Below, piece by piece: positions 41,718-51,853 of a stretch of DNA of 64,000 nucleotides. Both the position numbers and the translations under genes were made by a program. The stretch lies in assembly GCA_039105265.1 (NCBI GenBank), contig JAPFFF010000015.1:2480001-2544000 (forward strand). Reading direction: 5' to 3'. Origin of the DNA: Tritrichomonas musculus. Lineage: Eukaryota; Parabasalia; Tritrichomonadida; Tritrichomonadidae. Positions within the stretch are counted from its first letter, which is position 1; each line of letters opens with the position of its first letter. The notes below the pieces were generated by a model. That model did no database searches. It had not been told where the DNA came from and saw nothing but the letters and a program-made list of their open reading frames with translations.

Positions 41718-44437
41718 GTATAATCAGACCATATTAAGGTTGAACAAAAGCAGTATATGATATCATATTGTAATATAATAAAATATATGATGACATCAAT
41801 TTAATTACTAAATATAATGGTAAAATTAACGTAAAATATAAAAATAAATTAATTTTGCTTTTTGAATGAAAATTTTACAATTTGATAAGTTTAGAAAAAA
41901 AAATGATGTTTTGTATAAATATCATAGCAAATATGAGGAAAATGCAATTTTAAATATAAGATATATTTTTTAGTTAATTTATTAAATTGAATTAAATTTT
42001 TATGAAATATTTGAATCATCAGAAAATTGAGATCAATTCTATGAAATTATTATATACTTCAGAATATTGTGCATTTTTATAAGAAATAATTGTGAGATTG
42101 TAAGATATAAACAATTGAATAATTGTGAGAAAATAAAGATTTCTGAAAAGTAAAAATATGTAAAGTATTCAAAGTAAAAATCTATCCAAAATAAAGTCCC
42201 CAGCGTCGGAATTTTTGATTTTTTAAAATAATTCTTTTCAAAATCAAAAAATATGTCCAATTTTTCAAATTTTAACTCAGGTTGAAAAGATTAGCTGAGT
42301 GATTATTTATGAAATTATCTCTACTTTTAGCAAGATATAGAATAATTTAAATATATTATATAATGATATTATTTTTTTATGAATATTTAATATAAAAAAT
42401 TAAAATTTATTATGATATTTTTCGCAAAATTTGTATTTTTGTTGTCACTTTTTGAATACTACAAAATTGAATGAATACCTTAATAGGGTCTGTATAATCT
42501 CAATTTTCAATAATAATATTTTAAAGAGAGGAGCAAAAATTTCATCAATTTCAAATGTTGATATAAATTCTTTATGCTCGAGAAGTTTTAATGAGATTTT
42601 ACAATTTTCAAAACCTTTTTTTCGATTATTAAATAATTTGATATTTGTCAGAGGATTTGCTTCATGCTCAATTAACAATCAGGATGGAAAACATATTTAG
42701 TCAGGAAAATAATTGATTTATTTAATTTTTATCAAGATAAGAGAAAAAATAATTAATAAAAGTTTTTTTCAATACTTTATTTTTTTTCCTCCGACCATTC
42801 AACTTTGTTCAGAAAAATTCTGAGAAATTACGAATTTTTAACATCATCAACTGCAAAAAAAAATAATCTCAAATAATTGTGATAGTTCTTTCAAATAAAT
42901 TCAAATGGATGAGCGTTTAAAATCTCTATTTGTAACGCTCTTCCAAAAATAAAATCCAACGAAATTGAATGGATTTATAAACTCTTTATATATATATTTT
43001 TGGAGGGGAAAAAAAAAAAAAGAGATTTCCGAATTCATCTACTGCCTTTTTGAGATCTATCCTCTCAAAAATCTGATATTTACATTTATCTTATTAAAAA
43101 ACATATTAATTAATTGTTAATATTTAAATTTTGTTTCAATTTGACCAATATTTTAAATTGCGTTGTTTTTCAAAATGTTGAAGCGAGATATATCTTGAAT
43201 TAAATAAGAATTTTAATTACATTGTACATTTTATAAAATATTTAATCCATCTTTTTTTGATTAATTTGGATTATTGTTGAGATATCTTTGATGCAAAAAT
43301 TTTTATAAATTATACCAAGTATTTGAAATTCTCTCAATTAGGGTTCCTAATAGAATGGGTATTTCTATGAGTTAATACAAATTTTGTTTCTTGAAATTGA
43401 ATTGAAAGAAAAAATATCAAATATTTATATCTTGCTAGAGTATTGATAAATTCAATTATTACATATATATTTATTTTCATTTAATAATATTATAACAATT
43501 TAATAAATTATCAAATGCTTATTATTATTTGTTATAAGAATTTTGAATATATTAGATCTCCTTTCAAAAAATAAAAAGATTCCTCTAAAAAAGTTTCAAT
43601 ATTTCAGAAGATTCCTCTAAAAAAGTTTAACTCTCAAATTTGTTAAGATAATTCAAAATTTGTGAGAATTCTCAGAGCTTTCAGTTTATATTGAATTTTA
43701 ATTGATGGATCTCAAATTTTTGAGAGTGGATCTCAAATTATTATTTTCTGATTAATTTGAATTGCAAAGAAATTATATTTAGACACTTTTTGCAATGTAT
43801 GTAGTACTACATACATGCGACATGACACCTGTTTTTGTTTTTAATACCTTCCGGCATGAATGGCATGGATTATTACAAACTTGTCGTCTCATTGAAGAAT
43901 AAGAATGGTGACAAATAAGAAGTTTCACTCGATACCATTCCAGAGATCTCAAAATAGCTTTTTCTTTCATGAATTGCATGCGAAATCACATCTCATTAAA
44001 TTCTGTGTATATGTCAAGCTCGTCTTCAATGCTGCCAAGCTTCCATGATAACAGACCTGATCATTCAATGCTCAATACAACACAGAAAGAATTCACAAAT
44101 TCAGACTTTTGAATGGATATTATTCTATTTCAGAAAAAAATATTTTATTTATTAATAAATAAAATATATTATAGATTTTTGATCTTGTTTCACTAATGAT
44201 TTCAAAGTATAAGAAGTAAACTATTTAATCTCGTCTCTGTAATGCTAATCTATGCTAAATCTGTTTCATAAAAATTTTTGTTAAAAACTAAGTTAATTAA
44301 TTAAATTGAGCTGTTCTTAATGCTTTAAAAGAAGAATTACATGCTGCTGAAGTTCATTTATTTAAAATTTATTAGTAATGGATTTAATATAAATTGAATA
44401 GATATTTGGCTAAATAAACACTTTAAAAATTTTTTAG
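41718..44437. other. Long AT-rich region with at least one coding relic
   Basis: No working gene is visible. At 42905-42935 the words GAGCGTTTAAAATCTCTA match, inverted, part of the spacer of the tandem array (about 39410-39435). Frames at 42431-42700 on both strands have no recognisable content. Further right is the relic at 43779-44095. Just before the next gene, 44310-44375 reads AVLNALKEELHAAEVHLF in one frame without a start, which could be the end of a lost exon. Confidence 0.45.
43779..44095 (-). pseudogene. Unidentified coding relic, Cys-rich end
   Basis: A stretch with higher G+C than its surroundings reads on the minus strand as one frame with two internal TGA stops: GLLSWKLGSIEDELDIYTEF, then FMKEKAILRSLEWYRVKLL, then CNNPCHSCRK. 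The composition is protein-like. I do not recognise the family. Confidence 0.4.
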
Positions 44438-44803
44438 ATGAGAACAATTAATTCTTACACGAGGCATGAAAATAATATGATAAATTCATTTAACAGTGCA
44501 ATTAACGATGGAAATGAAATAATGATTGATGATCTTGAAACAAAGACTTCACAATTGTTGCTAATGACTCAAACAATTGATAAGGCATTAAATACTGATG
44601 AAAATTGTAGAAATGCACTATTGGAATCAATTGATAAAACTGATTTGTTAATGATCAAAGGGAATAAGTTTGTGTCTGCAATTGTTAATGATCAATCTTA
44701 TTTTGGCGTTTTCAAAATAGCATTTCTCGTTTTTACAACATTATGTTCAATTTATTTTGGAGGGAAGCTTGCTTTATGTTTTATTATCCGAAATAAAAAA
44801 TAA
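44438..44803 (+). CDS. Putative tail-anchored, SNARE-like small membrane protein
   Basis: The 121-residue protein has a soluble, helix-forming N-terminal part with hydrophobic residues at heptad-like spacing (SQLLLMTQTIDKALNTDENC, then LLESIDKTDLLMIKGNKFV). A single hydrophobic segment follows at about 93-115 (FKIAFLVFTTLCSIYFGG), then a short basic tail RNKK. This is the layout of Sec20/Use1-like or other tail-anchored SNAREs of the secretory pathway, but the zero-layer residue is not clear. It is isolated, with 1.8 kb of empty DNA downstream. Any small tail-anchored protein is an alternative. Confidence 0.5.
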   Translation: MRTINSYTRHENNMINSFNSAINDGNEIMIDDLETKTSQLLLMTQTIDKALNTDENCRNALLESIDKTDLLMIKGNKFVSAIVNDQSYFGVFKIAFLVFTTLCSIYFGGKLALCFIIRNKK

Positions 44804-46604
44804 AAATATTTTGTTTTAATGAAGACATTGAGATACGATTTTTTTGTATGCATTGAATTTTTTTTACAATATTCAAAAATTGAATAGAGGAAAACAATCA
44901 ACCAAAACATTTTCTTTTATGATTTGGATTAAAGGGGAACCGATTTGAGATTTTTTTCAAATTTGGATTTGTGATTTTTAAATATGATAAATAATTTTAA
45001 TTTTCAATTCTGATAAAATGTTAATTAGTAATAAAAAAAATTTATCGTAGCAAAAAAAAGATATGATAAAAAAGATGTTTTTCATTCAAAAATTTAAACT
45101 TTTTGATACAAATCCTAATTTTTTATTCAATTTTTATTTTTATTCTCAAATGAATTAGAATAATATGTTTATATCTTTTTATTAAATATAGTAATTAAAA
45201 ATATATCATATGATAATACTTATATATATACTCAATTTATATATATTAATTATTTTGATAAAATATTAAACCTAAAATAAGATATGCATTAAATTAATAG
45301 TATCTCCATTTTAAGAAAAAACGTTATTTAATGAGTAGATAACGTATTTTTTGTTTAATAAATAATCATTATTTTGATAAACAAAAAATATTTGTTAAAA
45401 AAAGAATCAGTAATTCAATTAAATATGCGTTTAAAACAATTATTTATTATTCGTTTACATTAAAATTTAATATTTCAAATAAATCATAATTAATTTTTCA
45501 AATTTTTGATTTTTAATTTGCAAATTTATTGTCCATTGATTTGTATAAGATGATATTGAATCTTTTAAATGCGAAAATAAGTGGATTTTGAAAAAGAATT
45601 ATGCATATTTTTAATAACAATTCAATACTAAAGTTTATATAAAAATAGGTTTTTTTCGAGTGAAACGAAATCATTGAACTGGAATATTAATTTTTCTGCA
45701 TTTTCAGCCAAAACTGAAAAATAATTCTTTAAAAAATTTAATATTTCCAAATCATATTATATATACAAAAAGTTGTTTCGGAAATATTCAATTTTTTGGA
45801 AAATAAAAAAGTAATAATTGAAAAAGTTTTGAAATAAAAATTATTAGCTTTCAAAAAATAAAGATTTTATATCAAAAAGTTATTTGGAAATAGTTCAAAT
45901 TTTTTTTTGAATAATCTTACTTAGAAATATTATATATTGAATTATCTTTTTATTCCTACGATGAGTATTCTTTATTTATTCTCATTGAAATTAATATACA
46001 TATTTTTATAACTAAATTAATTATGGATTACTAAATGTATTTCTATGTGTCAAAAAACACTTAATTGTATAAAAAATCTTGAAATAAAAGATTATTATTA
46101 GATATTTTATTCAATATATATTTTATGTTCCATTATATATTTTATATTATATAAATATATTTTGAAATATTTTATATTTATTTGTATATCTTCATTTTTT
46201 TTAACAAAAAAAATTGAGGCAAAAATTCCCCTTTTTTGGATTAAAGAATAATGAATTATGGTATTTCTATTTGTTATTTTTATGTTATGGTTAACATTCC
46301 AGAATAAAAATTCATTATTTGAAAAATAGTAAAGTATGAACTGTACTTTTATTTTGGATAAGATATTGATAAAATAAAACCCAAAATTTAATTGTAAACG
46401 ATAAATTCAAAATTTCTGAATGTTTAAAATAATCCATTCAAAAATAAAATAAATCTACTTTTCAATAATAATCTTGAATATTCAAGTTTAATATGATTGG
46501 ATAATGATACAAAAAAAAAAAAAAAATGTATTATTCAAATAGTATTCAATAAATTTATTCAAAGAATTTGTGATAACCCCAAAAAATTTAATTTGTGAAA
46601 ATAA
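44804..46604. other. AT-rich intergenic region
   Basis: About 1.8 kb dominated by A/T, with TATA-type runs near 45170-45240 and 46090-46190 and an A15 run near 46510. I see no gene, RNA or terminal repeats. Confidence 0.6.
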
Positions 46605-47333
46605 ATGGCATTATCATCTCTGTCTGTAGCAAGTTCTACTTCAACGAACACTGGTAATGAACAAGAACAGCCAACCTGCTCACATGAAGAGTTTTGGGTT
46701 TTATCACAAGTTTCGCAATGGGGCTCAAATTGGCCTTATTCAAATAATGCACATTTAAATATGATTAGAGAAGTGATGATGACTATTCGAAGTATTGGCA
46801 TTAAGAACAATATTTCTCCACGGCTGGTACATTATGCACAGATTCTTTTATGGCGTTTTTACATTAAAGAAGATCCTGAAGTTTATCCTTTTGTTGACAT
46901 TGTTCCACTTGCCTTTGAAAGTGCGGCATTAATACTCGAAACAAAATCTGTTAAGGATCTAGTAGCGAATTCTATTACTGGAGGGCATAGAAACACAGAA
47001 AAAATAAGCGAATACAACCTTCATTTTAAATTAATCACATCATTGGACTATTCATTGAGAATTCATCATCCATCTGAATATCTAAAAGAATTTTTTACGC
47101 AGCAAGCAACTGAAAGGCAACTGCAATTAGCTGAATGCATAATTTCAGATTCATATTTATGTCCTTGTTGCTTAGTACATAAGCCTGAAAAAATTGCAGA
47201 AGGTGCCGCACTGATGGCTGCTGGAATGACTAACTCACCAGGTGCGGCAATTCCAAAAAGCCAAGAAGCTCTTTCATTTGTAAGAGACATGCAATATTTT
47301 TATGCTCAAAGTATACCTGGATACTCGAAATAA
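46605..47333 (+). CDS. Cyclin-fold protein, transcription-cyclin-like
   Basis: The 242-residue protein has a Ser/Thr-rich N-terminus, then a cyclin box at about 30-130: LVHYAQILLWRFYIKED resembles the helix 2-3 signature of C/K/L/T-type cyclins, followed by a short hydrophobic helix and ALILETKSVKDL (usually AAKVEE). A second helical repeat follows (EYNLHFKLITSLDYSLRIHH, with a HPSEYLKEFF motif), matching the E-xx-IL-xxL-x-F-x-hxHP pattern of the second half. Such cyclins activate a CDK in transcription or RNA processing. The ATG is the first in frame. Which CDK it serves is unknown. Confidence 0.75.
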   Translation: MALSSLSVASSTSTNTGNEQEQPTCSHEEFWVLSQVSQWGSNWPYSNNAHLNMIREVMMTIRSIGIKNNISPRLVHYAQILLWRFYIKEDPEVYPFVDIVPLAFESAALILETKSVKDLVANSITGGHRNTEKISEYNLHFKLITSLDYSLRIHHPSEYLKEFFTQQATERQLQLAECIISDSYLCPCCLVHKPEKIAEGAALMAAGMTNSPGAAIPKSQEALSFVRDMQYFYAQSIPGYSK

Positions 47334-47740
47334 GATTCGTGTTTTATTTGTTTTTGACTTTTCTTATTATTTCTAGATTATATTAATAAATATGACTTAT
47401 TATTATTAATCCAAGTTTTGATACGTCGTTTGTTTGTTCTTTTTGATGTTATGAGGTTGTTTTAACTTTATTATCTTAAGGAATTTTAATATTTGATATA
47501 TATTGATTGAAAATTATTTTGAGTTTAGATTTAAAAATATGGAATTATTTGTGCAAATAGTAAATAATGTTTAAAAAAAAGACTAGGCTTTTATTGGCAG
47601 TATAATTAATTGAAATAAATTGAAAAAAGTAGTAGACAACGTACGATTATTTTTGATTGAAATAGTCATTAATAGTTTTCAAATGATGACCTCTCGTCAA
47701 TTGAATTTTTTTAAGAAGTTTACAAAAGTTAAGCATCCGG

Positions 47741-47746
47741 TCACTA
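47741..47746 (+). promoter_or_regulatory. Initiator-like TCACTA deciding the PheRS alpha start
   Basis: TCACTA lies 11 bases before the ATG at 47758, a typical trichomonad distance. It lies inside the longer open frame, so if it is the transcription start the upstream ATGs at 47683 and 47686 cannot be used. Confidence 0.55.
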
Positions 47747-47757
47747 AAGATTTTTAC

Positions 47758-49419
47758 ATGCCAGGAAAAGAAGATTATTTAGAAATCATTCAAAATGCAA
47801 TTCTTGCAGCTCTTCAAAATTCAGATGCGCTCGATTCACAACAACTTTGCAAAGACTTAATACAACAACATCCACATGAATTTGAAAAATTGAGAAGAAG
47901 ATCTGACGAAAGCGTTACAGATCATCAAGTGCTTTACCAAGTCTTACTTTCTTTAGAATCACAGAATGTTATTTCACTTAGCAATGTTTCAAAACAAGAG
48001 TATCAACTTTCACAAGAAGGTGAACTTTATGCCCAAGAAGGTTCACCTGAACATAAGGTTGGTGAAATGGTTCCAGCTTTCTTAGCTTTGCCAATTAAAG
48101 AAGAACTTGATCCTAAAACTAAAAAACCATTATCACAAGTACACCATTTCCAGAGATATGTTAATGAGCATCTTTCTCAACAATATTCACATGCAATACC
48201 AGGAGATTCTAATAAAATTGGAAACTTAGCATTTGGTAAAGCAAAACAAAGTGGCTATCTCAAAGTTGAAAATCAATGCGTTAAGCCAGGAGACCTTTCT
48301 ACTGATAAAACAAAAGAAACACTTATTGCATTCCGCCAAAATCCATCCTCTTTTTCCGAAAAGGAAGTTAAAAATCTCAAACAACGAAATCTCGTTTCAG
48401 TTGTCACAGTTAAATGGTTCTCAATTCAAAAAGGTCAAAAGTATGTTACAGATATGTCAAAGGTCCCACATCGTATTGTCGATCTTACTGAAGATATGGT
48501 TAAATCTGGAGAATGGAAAAATATTGATTTTGCTCCTTTGAATTTCAATGCATCTGCTGGAATTATATCATCAGGACATGAACATCCTCTTACAAAAATA
48601 CGTTCTGATTTCAGACAAATTTTCCTTCAAATGGGATTTGAAGAAATGGACACTTCAAAATGGGTTGAATCATCTTTCTGGAATTTTGATTCACTTTTCC
48701 AAGGACAGCAGCATCCATGCCGTGATATGCATGATACTTTCTTCATTAAAGTTCCACAATATGCTCATCAAATTGAAGATCGTGAATATTATCAAAGAGT
48801 CAAAGATGTTCACGAAAAAGGAGGTTTCGAATCTATTGGTCTTCGTTATAAATTCGATGACCAAGCTCCTTTACAAAACATTCTTAGAACACACACAACA
48901 GCTGTTTCATCAAGATATTTGAAGATGATTGCTGACGAATATAAGAAGACAGGTCAAATCAGACCACACAAATATTTCTCAATTGATCGCGTTTACAGAA
49001 ACGAAACCCTCGATGCTACTCACCTTGCTGAATTCAGCCAACTTGAAGGATTTGTTATTGACAAGAATTTATCTTTGGCTGATCTTATGAGCTATATTCA
49101 TACATTTTTCAGCAGAATTGGAATTGATAATATTGAATTTAAACCAGCATATAATCCATATACCGAACCATCAATGGAAATTTTCGCTTATCACCCAGGT
49201 TTAAAGAAGTGGATCGAAGTTGGAAACTCTGGTATGTTTAGACCCGAAATGATTTATCCTATGGGAATTCCAGAAGGCTGGAATGTTGTTGCATGGGGAT
49301 GCTCATTAGAAAGACCAGCAATGATTGAATACAAGATTAACGAAATCAGAAGTCTTGAAGGTCCAAACGTTTCTCTTCAACTTATCAAAGAAGTTCCAAT
49401 TGCTCGTTTAACATTCTAA
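47758..49419 (+). CDS. Cytosolic phenylalanyl-tRNA synthetase alpha subunit
   Basis: The class II synthetase is recognised by motif 1 region (HPLTKIRSDFRQIFLQMGF), the WNFDSLFQGQQHP-RDMHDTFF stretch, motif 2 (FSIDRVYRNETLDATHLAEF) and motif 3 (GMFRPEM…WGCSLERPAMIEYKI). The N-terminal 200 residues are the winged-helix tRNA-binding domains of the eukaryotic/archaeal type. It charges tRNA-Phe in the cytosol as an alpha2-beta2 enzyme with PheT. I chose the ATG at 47758 (553 residues) because an initiator-like site sits 11 bases before it; the frame is open farther up, with ATGs at 47683 and 47686 giving 25 extra residues. The beta subunit is not in the window. Confidence 0.95.
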   Translation: MPGKEDYLEIIQNAILAALQNSDALDSQQLCKDLIQQHPHEFEKLRRRSDESVTDHQVLYQVLLSLESQNVISLSNVSKQEYQLSQEGELYAQEGSPEHKVGEMVPAFLALPIKEELDPKTKKPLSQVHHFQRYVNEHLSQQYSHAIPGDSNKIGNLAFGKAKQSGYLKVENQCVKPGDLSTDKTKETLIAFRQNPSSFSEKEVKNLKQRNLVSVVTVKWFSIQKGQKYVTDMSKVPHRIVDLTEDMVKSGEWKNIDFAPLNFNASAGIISSGHEHPLTKIRSDFRQIFLQMGFEEMDTSKWVESSFWNFDSLFQGQQHPCRDMHDTFFIKVPQYAHQIEDREYYQRVKDVHEKGGFESIGLRYKFDDQAPLQNILRTHTTAVSSRYLKMIADEYKKTGQIRPHKYFSIDRVYRNETLDATHLAEFSQLEGFVIDKNLSLADLMSYIHTFFSRIGIDNIEFKPAYNPYTEPSMEIFAYHPGLKKWIEVGNSGMFRPEMIYPMGIPEGWNVVAWGCSLERPAMIEYKINEIRSLEGPNVSLQLIKEVPIARLTF

Positions 49420-50376
49420 TAAAATGATAAGCAATTTACTATTTTTTTTTTTATTTTTTTATTCTCACAAAAAGTTTTAATTATGTATTTTGAATAAGAA
49501 ATTTCACCTTTAAAAAAACCAGAGTAGCTGCAACGAAATTTTTTGGACAAGCCCTCTCAAAAAGTGGACTGTCAAATTGATTTTTCTCATTGGTAAGAAT
49601 GTTTTATGATTTTATAATAACATAATATAAAACTTTATTTTGAGCGTTTGCACTTTTTAAATAAAAGATTAAAATTCCTGGGAAAAATGTATAAATTCAC
49701 GATGCTAAAAATGTGCATGCGGTCATCCTTTATTTGGTAAATATATAAAATTAATTATAAATAAATAAATATCAAATATATGAGAATAATTCATTGGTCG
49801 CGTTAAGCTAAATTTTAATTCTATTCATGAAAAAATGTGAAAAATTTTGTAACAAAACAAAAAAATGAATTCTCTCTTTTTAAATTATCTTTTTGAATTG
49901 GATTTGAATTATTAAATGAAAGATTTCCAACTTAGTGAATCTGCAAGTTCTTAACTATCCCATGAATCCAGCTTTAAGCCCAAAGAAATCCAAAAATAAT
50001 CAATCCAAATTCATATTATAATTATCTATAAAATTTGAAATAATATCATGATTAATCATTTTTACATATATTAAAATATTTTTCAGTCTATTAAAAAAAG
50101 CATCCTTTCATTGGAACCTTGCTTTTAATAAAAAAAAAAAATACTAATAACCAACAAAAAAGTTTACAATTTATAATTATTTAGCATGCACTATATTAAA
50201 TATCAATAAACAACTCATTGCAACATATATTTTATTATTTACTTTCGGAAATAATAAATACAACTAATAAAAATTTTGGAAAAAAAATATAATTTTCATA
50301 TCACATTTCAAAAAAAAAAATACGATCATGTTTTGAATTTGTTGCATCTACTCTAAAAAACCATTAATTTCATGCT
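49420..50376. other. AT-rich intergenic region
   Basis: About 950 bp without a coding frame. Homopolymer T and A runs are frequent. No promoter-like element close to the next ATG is convincing. Confidence 0.6.
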
Positions 50377-51696
50377 ATGCTTGGAAAATTATACGAATAT
50401 CTATATGGCTTAATTTTCGGATTCTTGATATTTACTATTTTAATTATATTACTTATTTGCATTACTGGTTGTTATCCTATCAAAAGAAATTCTATTACAA
50501 AGAATAAAATTCCGGAAAAAAATAGTGAGAATGAAGAAACAATATTTTGGCTTGATTCCATATTATCAAATGAACCTATTCATTCAGCGATTAGGAAAAA
50601 AATCACAAGTGTTATTCAATCTCAAATAACTTATTTTTCTTCTTCTTCAGATTGTCAATCAATTCTTAAAAATATTTCAGTTATATCTACAAAGTTTCCA
50701 TCAATCAAATCAAGTCGTGTTAAGTCATCAATAAAAAACGATAATACACTTGTAACCACCCTCTCAATAAAATTAGATTCTCCTATTATTGTAACAACTT
50801 CTTCTTTTGTCAATTCGTTAGGCCGAGATGTTATTTCAGACATTTCTATTACACAAATTGATCCAACTATTACTTTAACAATACCCTATAATAAAGGTAT
50901 TGTTAAAGCTGATATTGATCTTGGTGTTGATGCCGAAGTTGATGTAAATTCTGCCGAGCCTATTGATGCAGGAGATGACGTTTTGAAAGGAATTTTCATT
51001 AAAACAATGAGAAGGCTAGACATTAAATTTGACGATAGTGACGATGATATTTTTAACGAAAATAGTACAAGAAATCCTGAAAATGCAGACCTGAATAAAG
51101 ATCATAATAAAAATAACGAAGATGATGAAAACTTTGAAGAAGAGGAAGAAGAAAATATCGACAACTTTAATACTGTTTTAACGTGTGATTCATATGCACA
51201 AACTATAAATAGAGGAAAAATTGATCTAGCTATTCCACCCTATTCAGTTTCAGTCACTGCTGTTCTGTCTGACCAAGATCTTTTAACAGAATCAAGCAAA
51301 CAACGCAAAAAAGATCAAACAAAAGAAAATCAAACACAAACAGAACAAATCTCATCATCACTATCAATTTCAAAGGAAAGGAAAAATCAAATTAATATTA
51401 AACCGGATGAAAGCTTATTAAATCAGAGAAAGAAAAAAGATAATGAGAAAGAAAAGGAAAAAGAAAAAGCAAAACTTTCAATTGCCAAAAATCGATCTTC
51501 ATGTTTTGAAGCTAAGCAACAGAACCAAGTTCATAACACAATTCATTCAGAAGAAATTTTTGAACTTTTGCCTGATGAACCAAAAATTGAAGAGGAGGAA
51601 GATGTTGATGAAGATGATAATTTTGACGAAGAATCTGTAACGAGCACTATTAAAGTCGGAAACAGAAAACTTACTCTTGATTTTGATAATTTATAG
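50377..51696 (+). CDS. Single-pass membrane protein with an SMP-like lipid-binding domain
   Basis: The 439-residue protein begins with one strong transmembrane segment (about 10-30: LIFGFLIFTILIILLICITG) followed by basic residues. Residues about 55-210 begin with ETIFWLDSIL and continue as strands ending TITLTIPYNKGIVKADIDLG, which resembles the start and strand pattern of SMP domains (Mmm1, TEX2, extended synaptotagmins). Such proteins move lipids at ER contact sites. The C-terminal half is disordered: acidic runs (EDDENFEEEEEEN), a KEKEKEKE stretch and a second acidic tail. The SMP call rests on pattern only. Hydrogenosome-bearing trichomonads need such contacts, but this is inference. Confidence 0.5.
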   Translation: MLGKLYEYLYGLIFGFLIFTILIILLICITGCYPIKRNSITKNKIPEKNSENEETIFWLDSILSNEPIHSAIRKKITSVIQSQITYFSSSSDCQSILKNISVISTKFPSIKSSRVKSSIKNDNTLVTTLSIKLDSPIIVTTSSFVNSLGRDVISDISITQIDPTITLTIPYNKGIVKADIDLGVDAEVDVNSAEPIDAGDDVLKGIFIKTMRRLDIKFDDSDDDIFNENSTRNPENADLNKDHNKNNEDDENFEEEEEENIDNFNTVLTCDSYAQTINRGKIDLAIPPYSVSVTAVLSDQDLLTESSKQRKKDQTKENQTQTEQISSSLSISKERKNQINIKPDESLLNQRKKKDNEKEKEKEKAKLSIAKNRSSCFEAKQQNQVHNTIHSEEIFELLPDEPKIEEEEDVDEDDNFDEESVTSTIKVGNRKLTLDFDNL

Positions 51697-51853
51697 TTTT
51701 TTATTATTGTGATATTAATTATGTATAGTTAAAAAATAAAAATAATATTAAAACGTTTTGATTTTGAACAGCTAAAAATGATGATGAAATAAACTATAAA
51801 CAAATAATAATAATAATTTTATATAATATCAAACAATATTAGATATTAGAAAA

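Noticed and set aside
42431-42700. Opposed 77- and 89-codon frames
   Set aside because: Neither has recognisable motifs or composition that stands out from spacer; not enough to call a gene.
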